From DAOTVS01 sp034436375 (lineage in GTDB: Bacteria > Chloroflexota > Anaerolineae > SpSt-313): a stretch of DNA of 6,409 nt. Shown piece by piece: positions 1 through 6,100 of this stretch. Each line of letters opens with the position of its first letter. Within the stretch, counting starts at the first letter, position 1. The DNA is taken from NCBI GenBank assembly GCA_034436375.1, contig DAOTVS010000102.1, positions 1-6,409 on the forward strand, in the 5' to 3' direction. The notes under the pieces were generated by a model. The model did no database searches, was not told the origin of the DNA, and was given only the letters and a program-made list of their open reading frames with translations. Position numbers and translations under genes: made by a program.

Positions 1-188
1 CTGGTCTCAGCTATAACCCCAATGCCGCCTTTGCCACCTTTGCCCGCGCCCACAATCTGGGCGCGCCGATGGGGCCCGAGACAGACACGATCACTGACGG
101 GCGCACCTACCGGTGGCAGCGTTTTGCCCTCGCTATCGTCTTTGCCGAGCTTGGGCATTGGGACCAGATCAGCTCGATTGCGTACTGA
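1..188 (+). CDS. C-terminal 61 residues of a secreted or cell-surface type protein (partial)
   Basis: An open frame enters from the left edge (first complete codon at 3) and stops at TGA 186-188. The tail reads as a compact module: an Asn-Pro-x-Ala-Ala-Phe segment, an Ala-His-Asn-Leu-Gly-Ala-Pro motif, an Arg-Trp-Gln-Arg-Phe-Ala-Leu strand, then Ile-Val-Phe-Ala and Gly-His-Trp-Asp before the end at Ile-Ala-Tyr. This layout (helix, LG.P, aromatic QRF, IVFA, W-D) resembles tail units I associate with Chloroflexota cell-wall hydrolases and other exported proteins, and loosely LGFP-like wall-binding repeats. That link is from memory of the family, not from a search. The catalytic or main domain lies outside the window, so the function is unknown. 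Its last 20 bases overlap the end of the convergent lipoprotein gene, and I see no terminator between them. Confidence 0.75.
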   Translation, partial: GLSYNPNAAFATFARAHNLGAPMGPETDTITDGRTYRWQRFALAIVFAELGHWDQISSIAY

Positions 189-483
189 TGCCCTGGGCTT
201 GAATTTGATCCGATCGCAGCGTTGGCCGTAGGGGCGGCAGTGGCGTGCCCGTCGGCCAGGGCGTTCTGGTGGGGGTGGGCATCGAATCCAGCGTCCGGCT
301 TGGCCTGGCTGTCATTGTGGGCCAGGGGGTGCGCGTGGGCCAGGCTGTGACGTGGAGAGGGCTGCGCGCAGGGATGGTATCGGGCAGGCTATCTCCAGGC
401 ATGGCCGGCAGCGCGACACAAGCTGAAAGGGTGATAATCGAAAAGAAGATGAGAGTCGGCAGGGCGATGCGTCTGTTGCTCAT
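169..483 (-). CDS. Small Pro/Thr-rich lipoprotein (hypothetical)
   Basis: This 104-residue protein starts at ATG 483-481. A GGGAG ribosome binding site lies at 495-491 with a 7-base gap, which supports both gene and start. Residues 1-21 form a lipoprotein signal: MSNRR, a hydrophobic stretch, and the lipobox Leu19-Ser20-Ala21 before Cys22, the expected lipidation site. The mature part (about 82 residues) is low complexity and rich in Pro, Thr, Arg and Trp, with two TRTPWPT units near residues 49-55 and 71-77 joined by variants. It should be an extended surface tether or linker anchored in the membrane. No enzyme domain is visible. Pro/Thr linkers of this kind are frequent in Chloroflexota. 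It lies downstream of the tRNA-Arg terminator, so it probably has its own promoter, but I could not find a convincing one in 496-610. The alternative, a chance frame, is made unlikely by lipobox plus binding site. Confidence 0.72.
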   Translation of the reverse strand: MSNRRIALPTLIFFSIITLSACVALPAMPGDSLPDTIPARSPLHVTAWPTRTPWPTMTARPSRTLDSMPTPTRTPWPTGTPLPPLRPTLRSDQIQAQGISTQSS

Positions 484-507
484 CAGATGACTCCCGCATG
501 GTCAGAT

Positions 508-533
508 TGGCTCTTTCCTGATGGCAAGAGCCA
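508..533. promoter_or_regulatory. 8-bp inverted repeat upstream of the lipoprotein gene
   Basis: TGGCTCTT (508-515) and AAGAGCCA (526-533) are exact inverted repeats around a 10-base loop, 12 bases upstream of the lipoprotein binding site. A second pair, CATGG (497-501) with CCATG (531-535), shares the right arm and could form instead. No T-run follows on either strand, so it is not a terminator. It could be an operator or a 5' leader hairpin. The function is inferred from position only. Confidence 0.35.
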
Positions 534-610
534 TGCCACGGCGGAAGGGCGAGCAGCCTTACATCCGGGTGTCAGAGGCGCAGGGATGGCGTTTTTATCA
601 TGTTCCGTCT

Positions 611-651
611 GGAAAAGAAAACACTCCCGCCACCCTTAAGGGGTAGGGGAG
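611..651 (-). terminator. Intrinsic terminator of the tRNA-Arg unit
   Basis: Read on the minus strand, CTCCC (651-647) pairs with GGGAG (628-624). An inner TACCC/GGGTG helix is set off by a small internal loop, and the tip is CTTAA. The stem is followed at once by TGTTTTCTTTT (623-613). GC-rich stem plus T-tract is the standard Rho-independent signal. It lies 19 bases beyond the 3' end of the tRNA and faces the right way to end that transcript. Confidence 0.72.
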
Positions 652-669
652 CGCTTGCGGAGGGAATAG

Positions 670-741
670 TACCCCTGGGCAGACTCGAACTGCCGCACAC
701 GGCTCCGGAGGCCGCTGCTCTATCCACTGAGCTACAGGGGC
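670..741 (-). tRNA. tRNA-Arg, anticodon CCG
   Basis: All arms of a 72-base cloverleaf can be drawn on the minus strand. The acceptor stem is GCCCCTG with CAGGGGT (one G-T pair at the end) and the D stem is GCTC/GAGC with an 8-base AGTGGATA loop. The anticodon stem is GCGGC/GCCGT with loop CTCCGGA, and the T stem is GGCAG/CTGCC with loop TTCGAGT. The variable loop has 4 bases. The anticodon CCG (708-706) reads the Arg codon CGG. The base after the acceptor stem is A, followed by CTA rather than CCA, so the 3' CCA must be added enzymatically. It stands alone as a single-tRNA unit with its own promoter and terminator. Confidence 0.96.
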
Positions 742-754
742 TCACCTGGTGATG

Positions 755-783
755 ATTCTACCACAACCGAACGCCGCGGTCAA
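755..783 (-). promoter_or_regulatory. Housekeeping sigma promoter for tRNA-Arg
   Basis: On the minus strand TTGACC (783-778, five of six consensus bases) lies exactly 17 bases from TAGAAT (760-755, five of six), with TG in the extended -10 position. Transcription should begin near 748, leaving a leader of about 7 bases before the mature tRNA 5' end at 741. That is typical of a stable-RNA promoter. Confidence 0.82.
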
Positions 784-842
784 ACGGTCGCGCGGGCCGC
801 GCCTTCGCACACCCTGGGTCGTTACTTTTCTTTTACAGACCG

Positions 843-871
843 TTGACAATTAGCGTAACATCTGGTATAAT
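843..871 (+). promoter_or_regulatory. Perfect-consensus extended -10 promoter
   Basis: TTGACA (843-848), a 17-base spacer and TATAAT (866-871) match the primary sigma factor consensus at every position. TG at 863-864 adds the extended -10 element. The predicted start of transcription is about 878-880. It points right, back to back with the tRNA-Arg promoter. The first plausible coding start downstream is at 1246, so the transcript has a leader of roughly 370 bases or is itself a non-coding RNA. Confidence 0.88.
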
Positions 872-877
872 CATGCT

Positions 878-1245
878 GCAGGGCATTCCAAGAAATCGCT
901 CAACGCCCTCGCCGAAGGAAAAGCCACAGCCCCGACCTGCTGCGAGAGTTCGATCGGATGTGGGGCAGGGGCCGGGGACGTGGCGTAAGCGCCCTCAAGG
1001 TGATGAAGCCTCCGGCTTGCCAGGCAAAGTCCCTCACATAGGAGGGGGGGCGGCAAGACCGGCCCGGTGGAGCCAAGGGGGAATCCGTTGCGTCCTCCCT
1101 TTCTCGCTATGGTGGAATGATGCGGGGGAGGCGAGCCGGCCGGCGGAGCGGCGAGCAGGGACGCAGGGTTACTTGGGATCCCTGCATAGCAACGGCGCCC
1201 CAGGTACAGTTGGCCTGGGGCGCCTCCTTGTGTGGAGGCGTTATT
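878..1245 (+). promoter_or_regulatory. Long GC-rich structured leader (or independent ncRNA) upstream of the dehydrogenase
   Basis: No reading frame here has a credible start or protein-like composition, yet a consensus promoter drives it. Short helices can be drawn along its length: GGCG/CGCC around TAAG (982-993), AAGCC/GGCTT (1006-1018), and CCCTC/GAGGG (1031-1046). Further on are the long-range pair GCGTCC (1090-1095) with GGACGC (1159-1164) and GCAGGGA (1155-1161) with TCCCTGC (1179-1185). It ends in the switch-like hairpins at 1194-1240. I could not match it to a known riboswitch, RNase P RNA, tmRNA, SRP RNA or 6S RNA. It may be a cis-regulatory leader for the dehydrogenase or a separate RNA ending near 1247. 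Confidence 0.5.
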
Positions 1246-1247
1246 TT
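1194..1247 (+). promoter_or_regulatory. Two mutually exclusive hairpins masking a ribosome binding site and resembling an attenuator
   Basis: Hairpin 1 is a perfect 11-bp stem: GGCGCCCCAGG (1194-1204) with CCTGGGGCGCC (1214-1224). Hairpin 2 is CGCCTCC (1221-1227) with GGAGGCG (1234-1240), followed by TTATTTT (1241-1247). The two share 1221-1224 and cannot both be fully formed. Hairpin 2 contains the whole GGAGG ribosome binding site (1234-1238) of the dehydrogenase and also looks like a short intrinsic terminator. Hairpin 1 would free that site. The pairings are exact in the sequence; the switching role is inferred. Confidence 0.62.
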
Positions 1248-2277
1248 GCAGGCAATCATGCTTTGGGAGCCGGAACGATTGGCGCCGGTGGATCTGCCTC
1301 TACGCCCGCTCGGGCGGGGGGAAGTGGTACTCCGGGTCGATGCCTGCTCTATCTGCGGCTCGGACCTGGAGGGCTATCACGGCCAGCACCCCAAGATGAC
1401 TTTTCCGCGCGTGATGGGCCACGAGATGGCCTGTACCGTAGTCGAGGTCGGCCCCGGCGTGACGGAACTGGCGGTGGGCGACCGTGTGGCGGGCACGGGC
1501 GGCCAGGCTTGTGGCGCCTGTGTGGCCTGCCGGGAGGGGCACCCCGAGCATTGCGCGGCGCCCCTGAGCCACGGCTTTACCGCTCACGGCGCCTTTGCCG
1601 AGTATATGATCTCGCTGGCCCGGGGCTGTACCCTGATCCCACCGGATGTGAGCGCCATTGAGGCGGCGGTCTCCCAGCCAGCGGCCATCGCCAACCATGC
1701 GGTTGCGACCCGCGCCCACATCCAGCCGGGGGAAAAGGTACTGGTCCAGGGATGCGGTCCCATTGGTCTCTGCGCCATGCAGCTCGCCCGGCTGCGCGGC
1801 GCTGACGTCATGAGCACCGATATCGTGCCCTATCGCATTGATCTGGCCCGGGCGCTGGGCGCTGACCTGGCCCTCAATGCCCACCGGGATGACGTGCAGC
1901 AGGCCGTCATGGACTGGACCGAGGGTGCTGGCGTCGACAAGGTCATCGAGTGCGTGGGGGGCGACCAGGATGAGACGCTCCCTCAGGCCGTCGCCTGCGT
2001 GCGCGAGCGCGGCTTGGTGACGGTGGTGGGCTCCTTTGCCCACAACCGCGCCACGTTGCCCATCATTGATTTCAAGTTCAAGGAAAAGTCTGTTATCGGC
2101 TCGCAGAGCATGCCCGAGGGGTACGAGCCCATCTTCGACCTGCTGCGCAGTGGGCAGCTCGACCTCCTGCGCCTGGTCAGCCACCGGCTGCCGCTGGCGC
2201 AACTGGAACATGGGCTGGCGCTGATGGATGCCAAAGCGGAGAAGGTCATGAAAGTGGTCATCTGCGATAGGGCTTGA
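1246..2277 (+). CDS. Zinc-dependent medium-chain alcohol/polyol dehydrogenase
   Basis: This 343-residue protein belongs to the medium-chain dehydrogenase family (alcohol, sorbitol and threonine dehydrogenases), which oxidises an alcohol to a ketone or aldehyde with NAD(P). The TTG start at 1246 is chosen because GGAGG (1234-1238) lies 7 bases upstream and the resulting MQAIMLWEP matches the usual family N-terminus; ATG 1258 is the alternative. Catalytic zinc ligands are Cys37 (CGSD), His59 and Glu60 (GHE). Structural zinc cysteines are Cys89, Cys92, Cys95 and Cys103. The Rossmann fold has GCGPIG at 169-174, and Asp192 at the end of the second strand suggests NAD over NADP. The sorbitol-dehydrogenase EP motif is Gln144-Pro145 here. 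The length is normal and the protein looks intact and cytosolic. The substrate cannot be told from sequence. It is transcribed alone, from the promoter at 843 through the long leader, and ends before a strong terminator. Confidence 0.9.
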   Translation: MQAIMLWEPERLAPVDLPLRPLGRGEVVLRVDACSICGSDLEGYHGQHPKMTFPRVMGHEMACTVVEVGPGVTELAVGDRVAGTGGQACGACVACREGHPEHCAAPLSHGFTAHGAFAEYMISLARGCTLIPPDVSAIEAAVSQPAAIANHAVATRAHIQPGEKVLVQGCGPIGLCAMQLARLRGADVMSTDIVPYRIDLARALGADLALNAHRDDVQQAVMDWTEGAGVDKVIECVGGDQDETLPQAVACVRERGLVTVVGSFAHNRATLPIIDFKFKEKSVIGSQSMPEGYEPIFDLLRSGQLDLLRLVSHRLPLAQLEHGLALMDAKAEKVMKVVICDRA

Positions 2278-2302
2278 CAGAACCAGGGCCGCATGGCAGA
2301 AT
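2274..2302 (+). promoter_or_regulatory. Possible promoter overlapping the dehydrogenase stop codon
   Basis: TTGACA (2274-2279) is a perfect -35 spanning the TGA stop, and CAGAAT (2297-2302) lies 17 bases on, matching four of six -10 positions. If used, it would start a short leader near 2309 that runs straight into the T-box-like terminator. It conflicts with reading AGAATCT (2298-2304) as part of that leader RNA, so at most one of the two readings is right. Confidence 0.33.
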
Positions 2303-2328
2303 CTACGCTGTGGGTGGACACGCCAGTC

Positions 2329-2364
2329 AGGGTGACACCGCGAGAGCTTACCGGCTCTCGTCCC
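2329..2364 (+). promoter_or_regulatory. T-box-like antiterminator hairpin
   Basis: AGGGTGACACCGCG (2329-2342) matches 12 of the 13 fixed bases of the T-box sequence AGGGTGGNACCGCG. The fold also fits. GGG (2330-2332) pairs with CCC (2362-2364), a 7-base bulge TGACACC (2333-2339) follows, then GCGAGAGC (2340-2347) pairs with GCTCTCGT (2354-2361). This is the geometry of the tRNA-end-binding antiterminator in T-box leaders. The one mismatch (A at 2335) lies in the bulge that pairs with the tRNA CCA end. Only about 50 bases separate it from the preceding gene, too few for a standard specifier stem. It is best read as a degenerate or very short T-box. Confidence 0.5.
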
Positions 2365-2389
2365 CGCCGGGGACGGGGGCCTTTTTATT
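2353..2389 (+). terminator. Strong intrinsic terminator after the dehydrogenase
   Basis: GGCTCTCGTCCCC (2353-2365) and GGGGACGGGGGCC (2369-2381) form a 13-bp stem with two G-T pairs and a GCC loop, followed directly by TTTTTATT (2382-2389). It should stop transcription out of the dehydrogenase gene. Its 5' arm is shared with the T-box-like antiterminator, so the two structures compete. Confidence 0.88.
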
Positions 2390-2402
2390 CTCGAGGGTGC
2401 GG

Positions 2403-2556
2403 CTGTCAACGGATTTTGACACGGATTGCACAGATTAGCTGGGTGCCGTAGCCGGGGGCTTGCTGCTTCGGCGCCCGTGCAGGTCGACGCTTGACCGGTT
2501 GACGTTTGGACAGAGCGCGACCAATCCGTGCAATCCGTGTCACAATCCGCTGACAG
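2403..2556. repeat. 154-bp element bounded by 36-base imperfect inverted repeats
   Basis: The left arm 2403-2438 and the reverse complement of the right arm 2521-2556 agree at 32 of 36 positions, including an uninterrupted 15-base core (TGACACGGATTGCAC, 2417-2431, against 2528-2542). Each arm holds short direct repeats of CGGATT or AATCCG at 10- to 12-base spacing. The 82-base centre encodes nothing visible but has its own GGGTGCCG/CGGCGCCC stem (2441-2448 with 2469-2476). I see no flanking target duplication. It could be a small non-autonomous mobile element or a dispersed palindromic repeat. If transcribed it would form a long hairpin just before the RNase H start. Confidence 0.8.
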
Positions 2557-2577
2557 CGTTCCAGCAGGAGCGTGCAT

Positions 2578-2988
2578 TTGGCAGCCAGACACCATCTCAT
2601 TCTGCACTTTGACGGCGGCTCGCGAGGCAACCCGGGGCCGGGCTACGGCAGCTATGTGCTCATGGCAGACGGCCGCGAGCAACGGCGGCGCCGGCTGGAT
2701 TTCGGCCCACACCGGACCAACAACGAGGCCGAGTACGAGGCGCTGCTTGCCGGCCTGCAGGATACGCTGGCCTGGCTGGCAGAGCAGCGTGCGGACCCGG
2801 CGCAGGCATCGCTGGAGGTGCGCGGCGACAGCCAGTTGGTCATACGACAGTTGCAGGGGGCCTGGCGATGCCGCGAGCCTCGCATGGCCGTCCTTTGCAG
2901 CCGCGCCCAAGCCCTGCTGCAGCGCTTTGGGCGCCGAACGCTGCGTCTGGTGCCGAGGGAGAAAACGATGGAGGTACTGGGGCATTAG
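2578..2988 (+). CDS. rnhA: Ribonuclease HI-like protein, last active-site aspartate not evident
   Basis: This 136-residue protein has an RNase HI fold; such enzymes cut the RNA strand of RNA-DNA hybrids. TTG 2578 is preferred as start: AGGAG (2566-2570) lies 7 bases upstream, but only 1 base before the alternative GTG 2572. Family motifs in order are FDGGSRGNPGPG with Asp12, TNNEAEYEAL with Glu52, and VRGDSQLVIRQL with Asp84, the three core metal-binding carboxylates. The C-terminal motif begins normally (LVPREK, 124-129) but ends as TMEVLGH, where relatives usually have a Glu-Ala-Asp. Leu134 or a neighbour replaces the fourth carboxylate, and the protein stops at once. Activity may be reduced, or the 3' end may have been altered. 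The bacterial/archaeal type without an N-terminal hybrid-binding domain fits. It precedes ileS on the same strand with a 175-base gap. Confidence 0.85.
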   Translation: MAARHHLILHFDGGSRGNPGPGYGSYVLMADGREQRRRRLDFGPHRTNNEAEYEALLAGLQDTLAWLAEQRADPAQASLEVRGDSQLVIRQLQGAWRCREPRMAVLCSRAQALLQRFGRRTLRLVPREKTMEVLGH

Positions 2989-3061
2989 GAAAGGAGTTCA
3001 GGAAACCGAACGAACTCATGGAAATTCGAGGGAACTGAGGAAACTGGGCGGATTGAAGCAA
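2989..3061 (+). other. Purine-rich spacer with short GGAAAC-type repeats
   Basis: This is the first part of the rnhA-ileS gap. GGAAAC or close variants recur at 3001, 3020, 3031 and 3039. GAGTTC (2994-2999) and GAACTC (3012-3017) are exact inverted repeats around a 12-base loop. No coding frame or clear promoter is visible. It may supply the missing 5' stem of the T-box-like leader, but I could not draw one. Confidence 0.4.
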
Positions 3062-3163
3062 CACAGGAGCGGAGCGACGAAGAATCTCGCCTGTGGTTCG
3101 CTTGACCACAAGGCCTGAGTGGTGCCGCCTCCTTCCCCTCAGCTCCCTCGTCTGGAGGCAGCG
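3062..3163 (+). promoter_or_regulatory. Leader of ileS with T-box-like motif and occluded ribosome binding site
   Basis: CACAGG (3062-3067) can pair with CCTGTG (3090-3095), enclosing AGAATCT, in which ATC is an Ile codon. Alternatively CCTGTGGT (3090-3097) pairs with ACCACA plus GG (3105-3113). Next is CTGAG, the heptamer TGGTGCC (3120-3126), then GCCTCC, with CTCAG at 3138-3142 closing on CTGAG. TGGT is the exact tRNA-end-binding part of a T-box for a tRNA ending in ACCA. GCCTCC (3127-3132) is complementary to GGAGGC (3154-3159), which holds the ileS binding site. This fits a translational T-box, but the second antisequestrator helix and a conventional specifier stem are not clear. Confidence 0.42.
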
Positions 3164-6100
3164 ATGTTCAAGCCGGTATCCAGCAAGGTGGATTGGCGCT
3201 GCATGGAGGATGGCATCCTGCGCTTCTGGCAGGAGCGTAGCATTTTCCGCCGGAGCCTACAGCAGCGCGTGGAGGCGCCGCGCTTTGTCTTTTATGAAGG
3301 CCCTCCTACGGCCAACGGCCTGCCGCACGTCGGCCACGTGGAGGCGCGCGTGATCAAGGATCTCATCCCCCGCTATCAAACCATGAAAGGCCATTACGTC
3401 CTGCGCAAGGCCGGTTGGGATTGCCATGGCCTGCCGGTAGAGATCGAGATTGAGAAAGAGTTGGGCTTTGCGGGCAAACAGTCCATCGAAGCGTACGGCG
3501 TGGCCCGATTCAACCAGAAATGTCGCGACTCGGTGTTTCGCTACGTCAACGAATGGGTCACGCTGACTGAGCGTATCGGCTTTTGGATCGATATGGAAGA
3601 TCCCTATGTCACCATGAGCAATGAATATGTGGAATCGGTCTGGTGGATTCTCAGGCAGCTCTGGGATAAGGGTTGGCTCTACCAGGGCCACAAAGTGGTG
3701 CCCTTTTGCCCACGTTGCGGCACGGCCCTCTCCGATCACGAAGTGGCGCAGGGCTATGAGGAGGTCGAGGATCCCTCGCTCTACGTCAAATTCAGGCTGC
3801 GCGAGCGGCCCGACACCTTCTTCCTCGTCTGGACCACCACCCCCTGGACCCTGCCCGCCAACGTGGCCCTGGCCGTGTCGCCGGATGCGCGCTACTGTGT
3901 CGTCGAGCAACATGGCGAGCAACTTATCCTGGCTGAGGCGCTGTTGGATAGGGCCTTGCGCGGCGACTACCGGGTGCTCGAGACGATGTACGGGCGCGAC
4001 CTGCTGGGCCAACACTATGAGCCGCTCTTCCGCTTCCTGCAGGTAGACAGGGATTATGCCTATGTGATTGCTGGCGAGTTTGTGACCACCGAAGAGGGCA
4101 CTGGGATTGTGCATATCGCGCCTGCCTTTGGCGCTGATGACCTGCAGGTAAGCCAGGAGTACAATCTGCCCGTTCTGCAGACGGTGGACCTCGATGGCAA
4201 GTTCATCTCACAGGTCACACCCTGGCAGGGGATGTTCGTCAAAGCCGCGGACCCTCTGATCGTGGAGGACCTGCGGACGCGTGGTCTGCTGTATCATCTG
4301 GGGCGCTACCAGCACACCTACCCCTTTTGCTGGCGCTGCCATGCGCCGCTGCTCTACTATGCCAAGACGACTTGGCTCGTCAGGACCACCGCCGTGCGTG
4401 AAAGCATGCTGGCCTCCAACCAGCGCATCGATTGGCTCCCGGATCACATCAAGGAGGGCCGTTTCGGCAACTGGCTGGCCAACAATGTCGATTGGGCCTT
4501 GGGCCGCGAGCGGTATTGGGGCACGCCTCTGCCGGTGTGGCAGTGCCAGGATTGCGTCGTGCAGGAGTGCATAGGGTCGTTGGCCGAACTGCGTGAGCGC
4601 TCTGGCCGGCAGCTGGAGAAGCCCGATCTGCACCGGCCCTATGTCGACGAGATCACCCTGCCCTGCCGCTGCGGCGGCGTCATGCGCCGTGTGCCAGAAG
4701 TGATCGACACCTGGTTCGATTCGGGCTCCATGCCGGTGGCGCAGTGGCATTACCCTTTCGAAAACCAGGAGAAATTCGCTGAGCAGTTCCCGGCCAACTT
4801 TATCTCCGAAGGGGTTGATCAGACGCGCGGCTGGTTCTACACCCTGCATGCGATCTCGAACCTCCTCTTTGGCCGGGAGTGCTTTGAGCACTGCATCGTG
4901 TTGGGCCTGGTGCTCGATGCCGAGGGTCGCAAGATGAGCAAGTCGTTGGGCAACCGGGTGGACCCCTGGGAAGCCGTCAACGCCCACGGCGCTGACGCTC
5001 TGCGCTGGTACTTTTACGTCTCTACGGCGCCCTGGAACGATAACCGGTTCTCGTTCGAGGCGCTGGAAGATCTGTACCGTCGCTTCCTGCTGACCCTGTG
5101 GAACACCTATGCCTTTTTCGTGACCTATGCCAACATTGATGGCTGGGCGCCCGGCCGCGACGAGGCGCCTGTGGGCGAGCGGCCCGTGCTCGATCGTTGG
5201 ATCATTTCCGAGCTGAACGCCCTGGTCGAGGCGGTCGATAGCGGGCTGGCTGCCTATGATATTACCGGCACGGCGAGGCGCATTGGCGAGTTTGTGGACG
5301 ATCTCTCCAACTGGTATGTGCGGCGCTCGCGGCGGCGCTTTTGGAAGAGTGGGCACGATGCGGACAAGGCGGCTGCATATGCTACACTTTACGAGTGCCT
5401 GGTTACCCTCTGCGGCCTCCTGGCGCCCTATACGCCATTTGTGGCCGAGGAGATGTACCGCAACCTGGTCTGTGCGGTCGATGCCCGGGCGCCAGAGAGC
5501 GTGCACCTGACCGATTTCCCGGCGGCGGATGCGGACCTCATCGACCGCGACCTGATGGCCGATATGCGTTTGGGCCTCCGCATCGTCAGCCTGGGCCACG
5601 CCGCGCGCGCCCGGGCCAACGTCAAGGTGCGCCAGCCCCTGGCTGAGGCTGTGGTGCGCCTGCGCAACCCGAGCGAGGCAGAGCATCTGCAGCGCCTTGA
5701 GAGTATCATCGCCGATGAGCTGAACGTCAAGGCTATCCGCCTGACGGTGGAGGAGGCCGGCCTGGTAAGCTATCAAGTGCGGCCTAACCCGAGCGTGCTC
5801 GGTAAAAGGTATGGAGCGCTCTTTCCCAAGATCCGAGCCGAGGCGCTGGCCAGGAGCGCCGAACTGGGGCCGCGTTTGCGTGGGGGGCAGGCGGTCACGC
5901 TCAGTGTTGATGGGCAGGAGGTCGAGCTCCGCCCGGAAGAGGTCGAGGTCCACCTACTCGAACGGGAGGGCTACAGCGTGGCCGAGGAAGGCGGGTACAT
6001 GGTGGCGGTCGACATTGGGCTCAACGAGTCGCTGCGGCGCGAGGGTCTGGCGCGCGAAGTGGTGCGCCGCATCCAGGTCATGCGCAGGAATGCCGACCTG

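Noticed and set aside
245..490. 81-codon plus-strand frame with Val-Gly-Gln repeats
   Set aside because: The repeats are the antisense image of the lipoprotein TPWPT units, whose strand has the signal peptide and binding site.
950..1110. Resemblances to FMN, SAM-I/SAM-IV, c-di-AMP and glycine riboswitch fragments, such as GGGGCAGGG, GATGAAGCC and GGCAAAGTCC
   Set aside because: Each is only a short stretch; the conserved cores and closing stems of those aptamers are absent or out of order, and the downstream gene does not fit.
878..1247. RNase P RNA, tmRNA or SRP RNA on the basis of size and strong promoter
   Set aside because: The conserved boxes (GAGGAAAGTC and ACAGAA for RNase P, the TTCGA-type T-loop with CCA end for tmRNA, the GGAAG/AGCAG loop of SRP RNA) are not found on either strand.
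843..1661. 272-codon plus-strand frame beginning inside the consensus promoter
   Set aside because: Its start codon lies within the promoter, upstream of the predicted transcription start. Its second half is out of frame with the dehydrogenase and it is Gly/Arg/Pro-rich without motifs.
1300..2985. 561-codon open frame on the minus strand across the dehydrogenase and rnhA
   Set aside because: It lies antisense to two genes with clear catalytic motifs, has His/Gln/Arg-rich composition and no domain. Long antisense frames are expected in GC-rich coding DNA.
3119..3163. Upstream GTG start for ileS adding 15 residues
   Set aside because: It has no binding site, the added residues do not match the family, and ATG 3164 has GGAGG at good spacing.
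4208..5953. 581-codon open frame on the minus strand inside ileS
   Set aside because: It is fully antisense to ileS, with no ribosome binding site or recognisable motif; a codon-bias shadow.
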